Origin: Corylus avellana
Lineage: Eukaryota; Streptophyta; Magnoliopsida; Fagales; Betulaceae
Assembly: GCF_901000735.1 (NCBI RefSeq)
Contig: NC_081543.1
Location: 11,515,921 to 11,579,920, forward strand
Length of the DNA stretch: 64,000 nucleotides
Direction of reading: 5' to 3'
Shown here: positions 47,901 to 61,179 of the stretch, piece by piece
Position numbering within the stretch: position 1 is the first letter of the stretch
Layout of the letters: the number at the start of each line of letters is the position of its first letter
Position numbers and translations under genes: made by a program
The notes under the pieces: generated by a model
Seen by the model: only the letters and a program-made list of their open reading frames with translations
Told to the model about the DNA's origin: nothing
Databases searched by the model: none

Positions 47901-49226
47901 GTTCACATTAGGCAGCTAGGTGATTGGACACAAGATCTTATGCGGGTATTCTCTCAAGCCATTCCTATGGCCGGAAATAGTACTGGGATTCGCAGGGTTG
48001 ACGAAACAACCCAGGAAGGGTACATTTTTGTTCTAGTGCTTTCTAATGGAAATTCCCTCCATAATCTCATTAATTAGAATTAGTGATACATTATTTAATA
48101 TGTGAATAAATTCCTCTGTGGAGATAAAAGTTGGCCGAAGCTCTTAATCGACGGACCTTATGGTGCCCCAGCACAAGACTACCGGAAGTATGATGTCTTG
48201 CTACTTGTTGGTATGGGGATTGGAGCAACACCTTTTATCAGTATTCTCAAAGATTTGCTCAACAACATTATCAAAATGGAGGAGGCAGCAGTAAGTAACT
48301 TGTTTTATATTGTCAATCAACTTTTAATTTAAACTGCAAAATACTTAATTAATTAAATTTATGACATCAGGATTCAATCTCGGATGTCACTGCATACTTC
48401 TACTGGGTAACGAGGGAGCAAGGCTCCTTTGATTGGTTTAAAGGGGTCATTGATGAAGTTGATGCTCTTGATCAAAAGGTAAAAGCGAATGTTCTCTGGC
48501 ATCATATATATATATATATTTTTGGTTGAAATTTCAGTACTAATTGTCAATAATTAGGGTGTCATTGAGATGCACAACTACCTGACTAGTGTGTATGAGG
48601 AAGGAGACGCCCGATCGGCCCTCATTAGCATGCTGCAAGCACTCAACCATGCTAAAAATGGCGTGGACATTGTTTCAGGCACTAGGGTACATACTTAAAA
48701 CTCTTTGATAATTTACTACTTATTAATTTCATAGTAAATGTAGAATTTAATTAATATTTTAACACTATCCTCAGGTGGACTATTTTAATTTCAATTCGAG
48801 ATTAAACTCAAAACTTTAACTCTAATACTATGTTAAGTCGTCATTTATTTTAAAAGTTTAAAATAATAAGAAATTGTGAATATAACAATTTATGTTTCCT
48901 ATATTATATCATCAGGTTCGAACGCATTTTGGAAGGCCTAAATGGAAGAAAGTTTTCTCCATGATGTGTTCCAAGCACATTGGTGCAAGAATTGGTGAGA
49001 AAAAATGTCCATGAGCCCATAAAATTAAAAGAAAAAAAGAATATTGGCTGATTCAGATATATCTTCCAATGCTAATATTTAACACTTTGTGGTTTTGGTG
49101 AATTGGATCAATTCAGGGGTATTCTACTGTGGGGCACCGGTTTTGGCTAAAGAACTCAACAAGCTCTGCAATGAGTTCAATCAAAAAGGCCCAGCCAAGT
49201 TTGAATTCCACAAGGAGCATTTCTAG
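44927..49226 (+). CDS. RBOHF: Respiratory burst oxidase (NADPH oxidase), RBOHF-like, 14 exons
   Basis: Exons: 44927..45398, 45545..45698, 45978..46026, 46120..46233, 46409..46792, 46892..47281, 47386..47481, 47644..47759, 47855..48019, 48131..48290, 48371..48478, 48558..48686, 48916..48994, 49117..49226. All have GT-AG borders and consistent phases, giving 841 residues. The protein transfers electrons from NADPH through FAD and two hemes to make apoplastic superoxide. It has an EF-hand loop at 211-222 ([12 protein letters not shown]) and a degenerate second one near 254. The membrane ferric-reductase domain starts near 309, with histidines at 404, 494/495 and 507. The FAD motif HPYSITSAP is at 593-601, the NADPH motif GMGIGATPF at 674-682, and the end is FEFHKEHF. 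The [14 protein letters not shown] tail and the N-terminal blocks match the RBOHF clade best. The N-terminus is about 60-75 residues shorter than Arabidopsis RBOHF, with an in-frame TGA just upstream, and the loop before [13 protein letters not shown] is also shorter. Confidence 0.9.
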
Positions 49227-50590
49227 AAAGACTCCATCGGGTGTGTGCTAGCTGTTGAAAATCAGATATGGTTTGCCTTCCCCTAATGTAACCAATATTA
49301 CAAATTGATCCAAAGAGAAACCACCAATCATGTCTCCTTTGGATGTGGCCTTCATTACCAGCTACTTTCTCTGCTTCTGTTTCATCAACAATCTCAAACA
49401 TAAACAACTGTATATTGCCAATATACTTTAACCCTATATATGAGGATATGATCAACACCAAAATGCCATGGAAGTCAATTCAACAATATATATATATATA
49501 TAATTTTATTTTATTTTATTGATAGATAAAGTCAAATTCAACAATATAACAACTACTATAAGATGAACCCTAATACAGACATATACAAGAGTGGAGAATC
49601 TGCAACAAGAAATTAAAGACATGCCTCAAGCATTGCACTTGTGTACTCATAGAATGCCTATGTGGCCCCTTCAGTCTTAACAGCTAATTGCATTGATAAT
49701 CAAAATGATAGACCATTCATTGATGGAGAAAACCATAACCCTAACCATATCCTCATCTACAAGCCGGAGGACAAGATCAAGCATTATGGTTCTGACATAA
49801 ACGGAAACACAGAGAGATCACAGAATACCTGAGGTCAAGATAATCATTCTTGCTTATAAATATTGGACATTTAGAAAAAAAAAAAAAAAAGGATAATATT
49901 AAACAATGAAGTATGTGTTCTAAGTAACCTAATCATATTAAATAATTCAGTCAATTAATATTGGATATCTTGGCAAATGCAAATATGGCCCATGGGAATG
50001 AGATTTACTAATTAATCCACCTAATAAACTAATATTTTCGTGAACACAAATTTCTTTCAAACTGGTTTGTAGGAAATTTCTGTCTATAGAGAAATATTAT
50101 TCTTCACACCACAATCATACATTCATACTAATACTATACTGACATGACATTTATGGGTTAGTAGCCCTTGTTAAAAAAATAATAATAATAAAATTCAACA
50201 ACCATTAGTTCATGTTAAATCAAAATAATATCACTATGGTGTAAAGTATAACATTAATGCTCTTCATTATACGAGGCATATGTGGACTATACGCTATATC
50301 TTTTCTAGGATTCGAGTTTTGAGCATTGAGACATGCGAGACATAAAATAATTATGCATCATCACATAAGTAATGCTTTAAGTAAGACTTATTTCTTATTT
50401 TTATTCCTCTAAGGGTGATGTGACTTTTAAAATTACCATTTAATCAAAATTTAATAATGATTAATTATAAATCTAATTATAATTTTAAAGCTATATCACC
50501 TTAGGAGATAAAAGGAAAATAGCCAAAAAAAAAATTAAGATGTATTCTAAAATAAAATAAAACTTTAGGCTCCCCCCCACTCCCCCCAAA
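49227..50590. other. Intergenic stretch downstream of the RBOH gene
   Basis: Contains the RBOH 3' untranslated region (extent unknown), a TA microsatellite at 49488-49502, and a foldback element at 50398-50517. No gene is recognised. Confidence 0.45.
50398..50517. repeat. Short MITE-like foldback
   Basis: TCCTCTAAGGGTGATGTGAC pairs with the right half around ATATCACCTTAGGAG. The core is shared with the element in the defensin-like intron and with the nested MITEs at 39118-39506. Confidence 0.55.
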
Positions 50591-50607
50591 AGAAATGATA
50601 ATAAGAC

Positions 50608-51830
50608 GTGGGAAAAAGTGCTTTTGAAAGGATTTCACAAGGGAGGAAAATGATTGGCAAGGTGAATATTATGAGAATTTCACCTTTAGATCTTTTCTCG
50701 GTTAGTAGTGCTTACCATATGGCAAAAGAGAAAGAAAATAGTTTCCAGGCTGAATGTTCGTCAAGGGTGGGAGATAGTAGCTTGTGGAAAGAAATTTGGA
50801 AGCTAAATATACATAATTTGGTTAAGAATTTTATGTGGAGGACCTTTTACCTACAAAAGAAAATTTGGTGAGGCGGAAAATAATTCAAGATATTTTGTGT
50901 CCTATATGTGGTAGAGAAGCTGAAACTATAGTACATATTCTATGGACTTGTCTATCGGCCATGGACGTGTGGGGGGTTAGCTTGAGAATTTTGCAGAAAA
51001 AGTCAATTATGGGAGAAAACTTTCTGCATCTGGCTGAAGGTATATTTATAGAGAAGGAATTTATTCATTTTGTTGAGACAACGCATAAGATTTGGTTCCG
51101 TCGAAATGCTTTCATTCATGAGGGAACTTTCTCTCATCCTAATGATCTGGTGCGGGCTGCCACTTCAAGTATCGAAGAGTTTCATCCTGTGCAGCATGTG
51201 GAAGAAGCCTCGAGGCCTTTGCCGAGAGTTTATCTGATGATATGGTCTAGACTTGAGGAGGGTTGGTTGAAGGTAAATTGTAACGCAGCTTTGGACCAAT
51301 AAGGGGGACGTATAGGTATTGGGATAGTTGTTCGGGATGATGAAGGGAATGTGTGTGCAGCAAGAAGTTTCACCATGAGGGGTTGTTAGGATCCCACACC
51401 AGCTGAAGCTGTGGCAATTTTTTATGGAGTATCACTGTGTCAAGCTTTGGGTGCTCAAAACATTCATCATGAAAGCGATTCACAAGTGGTCGTCATTGAT
51501 GCTTTGGTCTCAACTAACCCTTTAGTGGGTAGTTTTGGGCATATTGTGGATGATACAGGGGTTGTGCTTAATTCTTTTTCATAATGGAAGTGTGGGCATG
51601 TGGGTAGAGATGCAAATAGGGCTGCCCATTGTTTTCAAAGGAGGCCACAAATTAATTATGTCATGGATGGAACTTGGTAGGATGACACCTCGGGTTGTAT
51701 TGCTGATATTGTAAGACTCGAGTAACCTGCTCAGTCTTGATTTTAACGTTTAATGAGAAGTTTTTGAGTTTTTATTGAAAAAAAAAACAAAAACAGAAAC
51801 AAAAACAAAAAAACAATAAACAATAAACAA
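50608..51830 (+). mobile_element. LINE (L1-type) 3' end: zf-RVT plus RNase H-like domain
   Basis: Broken frames read SLWKEIWKLNIHNLVKNFMW, then after a frame change LPTKENLVRRKI, DILCPICGREAET and HILWTC (zf-RVT zinc domain), then the RVT_3 RNase H-like region: WLKVNCNAAL, GIGIVVRDDEGNV, TPAEAVA, ESDSQVV and RDANRAAH. In-frame stops occur at about 51301, 51388, 51583 and 51678. The first catalytic Asp position (normally in VN-x-DG/A) is Asn here. The 3' end is an A-rich tail with interspersed C (51777-51846). Endonuclease and RT are absent. It is a truncated, dead copy. Confidence 0.75.
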
Positions 51831-51849
51831 AGAACAAAAACAAAAAAGT

Positions 51850-52849
51850 ACATAAAGATGAAAAATTCTGTATTGAAGGATTATCACATGGGAGAATTGA
51901 GAAAATGATCAGAGCAAAATGATGGACCAAGCTATGCATTAGTGTACCCTTTAATAAATGTAGTGATGCCCCGGCCCGTTCCCAACAAATACAACTCTTA
52001 AACAACAGAGACAACCCTTTTAATGGTTGTATATGTTTTTTTAATGAATAGACATTTTCCATAAGAACCTATCACTATGCATGTCTTAACATACACTTTT
52101 TTGAATATTGGGCTTCCATTGGATTATTTTATTAGTGTGGCCCATTAGTGGATTGCTAGCACTAGAGAATCAAGTCATGAATATTGTTAGAAATAAAATT
52201 ACACTACAAGTTCTTCAGATTTTGGGCCTTAGAGCCAATGACAGGGGCACAAAGTTATTAGTTAAATAGCAAGAGGTACAATTCAAGTGGGGCACTATTA
52301 GAATAATCTGGTCACAGAGTCCTACTCAAAGTCTACATTGGAGTAGGATCCCAAGTCTAACTACAATTCTCAATCCCAATTCAACTCAAATAAGAAGAAT
52401 TAGTCAAAGTTTACCTCAACTCTTCAACCTATAAATAGGTTCATACACAGGGTACAAAAACATCTTGAAATATCATTTTATACTCTGAGATTCTCTGAGA
52501 ATTAAATTGTTCTAACACTTTGACAGTGGTTTGGCGCTGCCGTATGTGGGAACGAATCTGTACAGTTATAAATTCAGTTGTCAGAGATTTACAGACACCA
52601 AATCGAGTTTTGCCCCCTTCAGGGGTGTCAGATAAGTCTATGTTCCTCTTCTCTATTCAATGTATTCATGCATGTTTGTTATTGTGGCGTTTAATGATTT
52701 ATTGATGAAACATAAGATATTATCTTATGACTTCCTTGTGAAATTTTCAATGAACTTGATGAAAATTTCGTGAACCACCAATTTGAAAAGGAAAGATTGA
52801 AAAGTTGGAATATGAGTTTTTCATCTTTTTAAATAATATTTTTTCTCTT
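51850..52849. other. Intergenic stretch with LTR-like fragment
   Basis: No gene seen. An LTR-like right end lies at about 52160-52535, with TATAAATAGG at 52430-52439 and, 90 bp later, GGTTTGGCGCTGCCGTATGTGGGA, resembling the TTGGCGCCGTCTGTGGGA primer-binding site of plant retroelements. No internal domain follows. Confidence 0.4.
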
Positions 52850-52938
52850 GATATCTCAATAGATATAACTTCATCTTATTATTATTCAACCCAACCTACA
52901 TTAATTGATGAGAACATTGCAAAGAAAAAAAAAAAAAA

Positions 52939-54879
52939 TCAATCCTGGCATGGCCCACCAGGACCCCCATAGGTGAAGGCATGCCCGGTTGTATTTGGAT
53001 CCTGGCCATCAAACCAATCTACAATACCGTAACAATTTGGACCATAATCAAAGAAATGACCATCAATTTTGTTACTGAGCTCAGCAATTTGGTAATCCGC
53101 GTTCACAATTAGAACAAATGTAAAAGTACCCGCTTCATCGGCTTTGATGTCAGGAATATTACCATTCCCCATTGGTACTGGGGTTTGTATATTAGAAGGG
53201 GAAAATGTTGCTCCACCATATCGAAGATAAGATGCTCCAGTAGCCAAATGAGTGAATATCTCCTTTGGCCAGTATCCATATTTGTAATCATCATCATCCA
53301 TCAACCACCAATTTCCGGTTTCTTGATCCTACCAAAACCAGAGACCAAGAAATTAATACTACTTCAATCAATTTTGGACATTAATTTTTAAGCTTGTTAC
53401 TACTTTGTACACACAAAAAAAAAAAAAAAAAAAAATTTTTTACCTGAATAATGGTCATTTTAAAACCGTATTGCGGTCCATCAAAGACAGAAATATTAGC
53501 AAAATATCCACCAAGGTGATATTCGTTATGTACTTGTACAAAACCTGGACATTCTGTATTGTAACAGCCAGTTTTTTGAAACCCATCTGCCTGTTGATAT
53601 CATGTTCAAATGGATTCAATTAAGGGTATCTTTCATAAGATCACACAAAAGGTATTGGAACAAGAAATCGATCTATTCTTACAGTCCAATATGCAGTAAG
53701 TCGTGTGCGATTGTCACCATATAATTCAGGATGCACCTATACATATATAAATAACAATATATCATAAGGTGTAAATGAGAAGAAGAATATCTATATATAA
53801 AAATGATTGTTGACTTACTGCCCATCCAACTTCTATGCTGTTTGTTTCAGTTTCAGGTCCATTTCGAACCCATATTTGAGCTTTACTGTATTGGCCCACT
53901 TCCACATGTGGATTATTAATCGTGATTACTGCTTTTGCTCCATGGTAAGTCCCAACCTCCGATGTATCAATACCTACAGACTAAGTCAAGAAATTGATGT
54001 TATGATGATTTGAATATAATTAATTTATGCATTGGATACATATCATATGATAATGAACTTTTATTGAATATGATAATCTACAGTGGCGTGCATATAATTT
54101 ATGAAGTTTTATTGAATATGATAGATAAAACCATGACTTAAATTAAAGCATCCTGGCCTCTTCTCCTTTGGAGGATTGTTAATGTACATGCATATCATAA
54201 AACTCAAGAGAAGTATACATATAATTATATATGTAGAAACTTACATATTCGCCAGGAAGTTTTGTTGCAAATGTGTGAAGGCTTCCACCATGAGATTTTG
54301 AGAAAGACTTCAAACCAGTTTTAGGTCTTCGTATCGGTACCATTCCTTGTGGGCAACGGAAACCCACAAGTTGGCTTTTTAAGAAAACTTCATTTGTCTT
54401 CCTTCTTGTTGAGAAACTTGGGTTCATCTGCATAATTTTGTAAATTATGATCAATTTTGTGAAGGAGACCCCCTTCCTCAAAAAAAAGGAATGTTGAAGA
54501 AAGAATATGATTTGTAATTAATTACACGAATTTTGTGATTCTTAAGCGGATGATGATGATCAAATCACCGGGCTGCCTATACATATCTACACTGTCCAGA
54601 CCTCACCAACATCACCCATTTGCACATCAAAGCTTGACAAAGATCTAATAATAGTTTTCTTATTAATCACACACTATAGCATCAATCATACAAGTTAAAG
54701 TTTCTATGTTTTGTACTATGGAATTGAATGTTTCTCAACTGTTTTTTTTTTTTTTTTTCATCATGTGTTTTTCATAGGTATTTGAGTACCTGTGGCTCAT
54801 CGAACATGCTAATTCTTCCTCCATCCACTACACAGCAGATAAAAGTAACACCAAGAATTACTAACATAAACAAACCCAT
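52939..54879 (-). pseudogene. Neprosin-family gene, unit B, exon 2 destroyed
   Basis: Exons recognisable and open: 54790..54879, 54245..54427, 53819..53980, 53683..53736, 53444..53590 and 52939..53328, all with intact borders and phase 0. The second exon (equivalent to 17997-18083) falls at about 54533-54620 but has several indels, an in-frame TAG, a lost AG acceptor and a lost CAGGT donor. Without it, exon 1 could splice to exon 3 in frame, because all introns are phase 0. That would skip the DCVDMYKQPAFDH part of the activation peptide. The C-terminus ends CQD instead of CP. Assembly error in this one exon is an alternative to real decay. Confidence 0.7.
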
Positions 54880-56759
54880 AGAACTTGTTAAGCCAATTGT
54901 CTCACAGATGATCGATATCGATCGAAAGCCGTAGTGAGGTATATATATATGTAAGACACTAAAACATAATAAGGAAATATAATAATTAGAATATGAATCA
55001 CACTCATTACAGATTTCACTAATGAATTTAGCCATTTTCATGTACAATTCAAAATCAATTCAAAGGAGCAAAGAATTAAATACATGTCTCCAAATATGCA
55101 ATTGGTTTTTATGGAAGGACATAAATTTCTTTCAAACCAATATGAAGAAAATATTCCCAAACCCATTTAAAATAATGCCAAGTGTCATGGACTCCATCCA
55201 TTGAATGACTCCATCTAATGGCATGGAGAAACTCCTATATGGAAAATTTATTTAAATACTTTTGAAACGCCAAATATATATATAGTCATCCTAATTCCTA
55301 ATCGTTTTTATTCAAAATGAAATCTAGATAGAGTAGAATTTATTTCATATCTCCATATTAACATGCATCTGTTTTATAGAAAAAGAATTAAAAAATTATA
55401 AACTTTCATGCAAATAGCATGGAATGAATTACAAATGAAATTTTAGCATTTAAGACCTACTTATTATCTAGAGTTAAACATTTAACATATTTAAAATTTA
55501 CTCATAATTGTATGGTTAGGCATAGAGCTTTAAAATACAAAATTATTTGTTATAGCTTAAAAAAAAAAAAAAAAAAAATCACCCATAGGATCCTAGGGAA
55601 ATAAGTGCATGGTATTACATTCATATTTTATCCACACAATATACTACACGCCCATGGGCTTTTAGAATGAGCGGCCCAATGGGTCCAATTAAGCTTTTTC
55701 ATTTCATGGCAAGCAAACTATAACCATCCAATTTAGACAGTATGACATGGGTTGGAGGAGCTGCGTGCAAGGCTTTGAGTTAAAGTCTTTGGTCCGAGTG
55801 TTTACAAATCTCATGGCTAGTTTTAAAAAAATGTTACCTATTAAAACTGCAATCAACTCCTTTTCTACCCACCATTGCACAAGGAGTGAATCTTTCAAAC
55901 TGCAATCAACTCCTTTTCTCCACACAATAAGACTGCTTAATGCCTCTCCAACTGGAGAAAGTAAAAGTGGGCAAAGCAGATCTCCCTCAAATCCCCTTAG
56001 GGCAAGGGAAAAACCCCAATCTAGAAAATGCAACAATAAATTGAATTGCTTAATCCGATACTAATAGACTACTCAACCGCCACATCCTTGAATTAGGGTA
56101 TAAATTCAGCATTCTTAGCCAAAAGGCGAAAAAAGTGTTACGATCCCAAGTGTTCCACGTGACTTAAGTACAAGCTTAATCATATGTATATAAGCTACTG
56201 GGCACCTTCCAATTCCTTAACAATTATCATGTCAACTTAGCTTTTTTGACTAGCAGGATAAAAACGCTCTTATTTTAGAATAGAATGCATGAGACTTTAA
56301 GAGTACCCCTTTCACCATGTCCTGTATATAAAGTTTAAACATACATTAGCAACTCAGACTCTTATTTTGTGTGACAGGTGGTGCCTAATGGTGATGGCTC
56401 GGTGTGTTTGGGAAGGGGGAGGTCGTGGGCTTCGATAGCGTCCACCACATAGTTTTCTCAGTGCCACGCCTAGAAAAGCCATAATCAAACATGTCAGCTT
56501 AGCTTTTTTGTTCATGATGTGGCACAATCCAATTTAGCAGTCCTCATAATGACATAACAATGATTACAATGTTAATCATGTTTAAATTGCTATTGAGATC
56601 ATATCAGATTGGTATTGAGGATGAGAGTGATGATATAGAAGATGAACCCCTTTCATGATGCTGGACTTGTAGAACATGCAACACGAGGCAGATTAGAGGA
56701 TCAATCGGTGCATAGCTTGACTTAAACAGTGGAGGAATCAAAATAGACGTTTTTTATTT

Positions 56760-57041
56760 CTTTTTTGGAAATATGCATGCACGTGATTATTTAAATTGGG
56801 AAGCTAGTTTGGAGACTTATTTTGAGGGAAGCTGTTTGTGAGGCTTAAATTGAAGGGTATTGCACTTCAATGATGGAAAAGAGGGCAAGCCAAAAATCAA
56901 CACATGGGAGCAATGAAAGTGAAGTTACGGAAGCAATTTTTGTGGGCTGATTATACGATGGAATCATATGAAAGATCCACTCGTTAAAAAAAAGAGGGAT
57001 GTCTGTGGAGGAATACACTTCAAAGTTCAACAACCTCTCTA
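56760..57041 (+). pseudogene. Degenerate gag, unit B, truncated by the gap
   Basis: Same sequence as 61180-61460 of unit C; stops throughout. Confidence 0.45.
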
Positions 57042-57141
57042 NNNNNNNNNNNNNNNNNNNNNNNNNNNNNNNNNNNNNNNNNNNNNNNNNNNNNNNNNNN
57101 NNNNNNNNNNNNNNNNNNNNNNNNNNNNNNNNNNNNNNNNN
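57042..57141. other. Assembly gap, 100 N
   Basis: Fixed-size gap between unit B and a CACTA end. Comparison with unit C shows at least 2.5 kb of unit B is unrepresented here. Confidence 0.99.
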
Positions 57142-57322
57142 AATTGACACGTCAAAACTTTTGACGTGTTAGTTTAACACGTCAAAACTTTTTGACGTGT
57201 TAAAATAAGACACGTCAACAATATTTTTTTTGACGTGTCTGCTTAGACACGTCAAAAGTTTTTGACGTGGCAAACATAAGTTACTGTTTGCCACGTCAAA
57301 AAACATCTATTTTTTTGTAGTG
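57142..57322. mobile_element. Right end of a CACTA (En/Spm) transposon with subterminal repeats
   Basis: The block ends in TTTTTTTGTAGTG, the complement of CACTACAAAAAAA, the classic CACTA terminus. Inside it, TTGACGTG and CACGTCAA motifs alternate every 15-25 bp, as expected for transposase-binding subterminal repeats. Immediately after the terminus (57323) the unit C sequence starts TCATCTTATT. In unit B the uninterrupted site reads AACTTCATCTTATT, so the element was inserted there; the 3-bp target duplication would be TCA. The left end is in the gap. Confidence 0.75.
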
Positions 57323-57389
57323 TCATCTTATTATTATTCAACCCAACCTATATTAATTGATGAGAACATTGCAAAGAAAAAAAAAAAAA

Positions 57390-59300
57390 TCAATCCTGGC
57401 ATGGCCCACCAGGACCCCCATAGGTGAAGGCATGCCCGGTTGTATTTGGATCCTGGCCATCAAACCAATCTACAATACCGTAACAATTTGGACCATAATC
57501 AAAGAAATGACCATCAATTTTGTTACTGAGCTCAGCAATTTGGTAATCCGCGTTCACAATTAGAACAAATGTAAAAGTACCCGCTTCATCGGCTTTGATG
57601 TCAGGAATATTACCATTCCCCATTGGTACTGGAGTTTGTATATTAGAAGGGGAAAATGTTGCTCCACCATATCGAAGATAAGATGCTCCAGTAGCCAAAT
57701 GAGTGAATATCTCCTTTGGCCAGTATCCATATTTGTAATCATCATCATCCATCAACCACCAATTTCCGGTTTCTTGATCCTACCAAAACCAGAGACCAAG
57801 AAATTAATACTACTTCAATCAATTTTGGACATTAATTTTTAAGCTTGTTACTACTTTGTACACACAAAAAAAAAAAAAAAAAAAAATTTTTTACCTGAAT
57901 AATGGTCATTTTAAAACCGTATTGCGGTCCATCAAAGACAGAAATATTAGCAAAATATCCACCAAGGTGATATTCGTTATGTACTTGTACAAAACCTGGA
58001 CATTCTGTATTGTAACAGCCAGTTTTTTGAAACCCATCTGCCTGTTGATATCATGTTCAAATGGATTCAATTAAGGGTATCTTTCATAAGATCACACAAA
58101 AGGTATTGGAACAAGAAATCGATCTATTCTTACAGTCCAATATGCAGTAAGTCGTGTGCGATTGTCACCATATAATTCAGGATGCACCTATACATATATA
58201 AATAACAATATATCATAAGGTGTAAATGAGAAGAAGAATATCTATATATATAAATGATTGTTGACTTACTGCCCATCCAACTTCTATGCTGTTTGTTTCA
58301 GTTTCAGGTCCATTTCGAACCCATATTTGAGCTTTACTGTATTGGCCCACTTCCACACGTGGATTATTAATCGTGATTACTGCTTTTGCTCCATGGTAAG
58401 TCCCAACCTCCGATGTATCAATACCTACAGACTAAGTCAAGAAATTGATGTTATGATGATTTGAATATAATTAATTTATGCATTGGATACATATCATATG
58501 ATAATGAACTTTTATTGAATATGATAATCTACAGTGGCGTGCATATAATTTATGAAGTTTTATTGAATATGATAGATAAAACCATGACTTAAATTAAAGC
58601 ATCCTGGCCTCTTCTCCTTTGGAGGATTGTTAATGTACATGCATATCATAAAACTCAAGAGAAGTATACATATATGTAGAAACTTACATATTCGCCAGGA
58701 AGTTTTGTTGCAAATGTGTGAAGGCTTCCACCATGAGATTTTGAGAAAGACTTCAAACCAGTTTTAGGTCTTCGTATCGGTACCATTCCTTGTGGGCAAC
58801 GGAAACCCACAAGTTGGCTTTTTAAGAAAACTTCATTTGTCTTCCTTCTTGTTGAGAAACTTGGGTTCATCTGCATAATTTTGTAAATTATGATCAATTT
58901 TGTGAAGGAGACCCAAAAAAAAGGAATGTTGAAAGAATATGATTTGTAATTAATTACACAATTTTGTGATTCTTAGAGATGATGATCAAATGCGCTGCCT
59001 ATACATATTCACAATAATCCACTTCACCAATCATCACTGACGCGGCACATCAAAAAAGCAAAGATCTAATAATAGTTTTCTTATTAATCACACACTATAG
59101 CATCAATCATACAAGTTAAAGTTTCTATGTTTTGTACTATGGAATTGAATGTTTCTCAACTGTTTTTTTTTTTTTTTTTCATCATGTGTTTTTCATAGGT
59201 ATTTGAGTACCTGTGGCTCATCGAACATGCTAATTCTTCCTCCATCCACTACACAGCAGATAAAAGTAACACCAAGAATTACTAACATAAACAAACCCAT
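57390..59300 (-). pseudogene. Neprosin-family gene, unit C, exon 2 destroyed
   Basis: Exons recognisable and open: 59211..59300, 58688..58870, 58270..58431, 58134..58187, 57895..58041 and 57390..57779. The second exon (about 58960-59045) is broken by different indels from those in unit B, with an in-frame TAG and loss of both splice borders, while the exons and introns on either side match unit B almost base for base. Skipping it would keep the frame. The encoded peptidase domain is otherwise the same as in B. Confidence 0.7.
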
Positions 59301-61179
59301 AGAACTTGTTAAGCCAATTGTCTCACAGATGATCGATATCGATCGAAAGCCGTAGTGAGGTATATATATATGTAAGACACTAAAACATAATAAGGAAATA
59401 TAATAATTAGAATATGAATCACACTCATTACAGATTTCACTAATGAATTTAGCCATTTTCATGTACAATTCAAAATCAATTCAAAGGAGCAAAGAATTAA
59501 ATACATGTCTCCAAATATGCAATTGGTTTTTATGGAAGGACATAAATTTCTTTCAAACCAATATGAAGAAAATATTCCCAAACCCATTTAAAATAATGCC
59601 AAGTGTCATGGACTCCATCCATTGAATGACTCCATCTAATGGCATGGAGAAACTCCTATATGGAAAATTTATTTAAATACTTTTGAAACGCCAAATATAT
59701 ATATAGTCATCCTAATTCCTAATCGTTTTTATTCAAAATGAAATCTAGATAGAGTAGAATTTATTTCATATCTCCATATTAACATGCATCTGTTTTATAG
59801 AAAAAGAATTAAAAAATTATAAACTTTCATGCAAATAGCATGGAATGAATTACAAATGAAATTTTAGCATTTAAGACCTACTTATTATCTAGAGTTAAAC
59901 ATTTAACATATTTAAAATTTACTCATAATTGTATGGTTAGGCATAGAGCTTTAAAATACAAAATTATTTGTTATCGCTTTAAAAAAAAAAAAAAAATCAC
60001 CCATAGGATCCTAGGGAAATAAGTGCATGGTATTACATTCATATTTTATCCACACAATATACTACACGCCCATGGGCTTTTAGAATGAGCGGCCCAATGG
60101 GTCCAATTAAGCTTTTTCATTTCATGGCAAGCAAACTATAACCATCCAATTTAGACAGTATGACATGGGTTGGAGGAGCTGCGTGCAAGGCTTTGAGTTA
60201 AAGTCTTTGGTCCGAGTGTTTACAAATCTCATGGCTAGTTTTAAAAAAATGTTACCTATTAAAACTGCAATCAACTCCTTTTCTACCCACCATTGCACAA
60301 GGAGTGAATCTTTCAAACTGCAATCAACTCCTTTTCTCCACACAATAAGACTGCTTAATGCCTCTCCAACTGGAGAAAGTAAAAGTGGGCAAAGCAGATC
60401 TCCCTCAAATCCCCTTAGGGCAAGGGAAAAACCCCAATCTAGAAAATGCAACAATAAATTGAATTGCTTAATCCGATACTAATAGACTACTCAACCGCCA
60501 CATCCTTGAATTAGGGTATAAATTCAGCATTCTTAGCCAAAAGGCGAAAAAAGTGTTACGATCCCAAGTGTTCCACGTGACTTAAGTACAAGCTTAATCA
60601 TATGTATATAAGCTACTGGGCACCTTCCAATTCCTTAACAATTATCATGTCAACTTAGCTTTTTTGACTAGCAGGATAAAAACGCTCTTATTTTAGAATA
60701 GAATGCATGAGACTTTAAGAGTACCCCTTTCACCATGTCCTGTATATAAAGTTTAAACATACATTAGCAACTCAGACTCTTATTTTGTGTGACAGGTGGT
60801 GCCTAATGGTGATGGCTCGGTGTGTTTGGGAAGGGGGAGGTCGTGGGCTTCGATAGCGTCCACCACATAGTTTTCTCAGTGCCACGCCTAGAAAAGCCAT
60901 AATCAAACATGTCAGCTTAGCTTTTTTGTTCATGATGTGGCACAATCCAATTTAGCAGTCCTCATAATGACATAACAATGATTACAATGTTAATCATGTT
61001 TAAATTGCTATTGAGATCATATCAGATTGGTATTGAGGATGAGAGTGATGATATAGAAGATGAACCCCTTTCATGATGCTGGACTTGTAGAACATGCAAC
61101 ACGAGGCAGATTAGAGGATCAATCGGTGCATAGCTTGACTTAAACAGTGGAGGAATCAAAATAGACGTTTTTTATTTCT

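Larger units (their letters stand above)
52850..57041. repeat. Repeat unit B of the segmental duplication, cut by a gap
   Basis: Collinear with unit A from 16322 and with unit C from 57323. It is almost identical to C (few substitutions over 4 kb) except in neprosin exon 2. It ends at the 100-N gap, inside the gag remnant. Confidence 0.9.
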
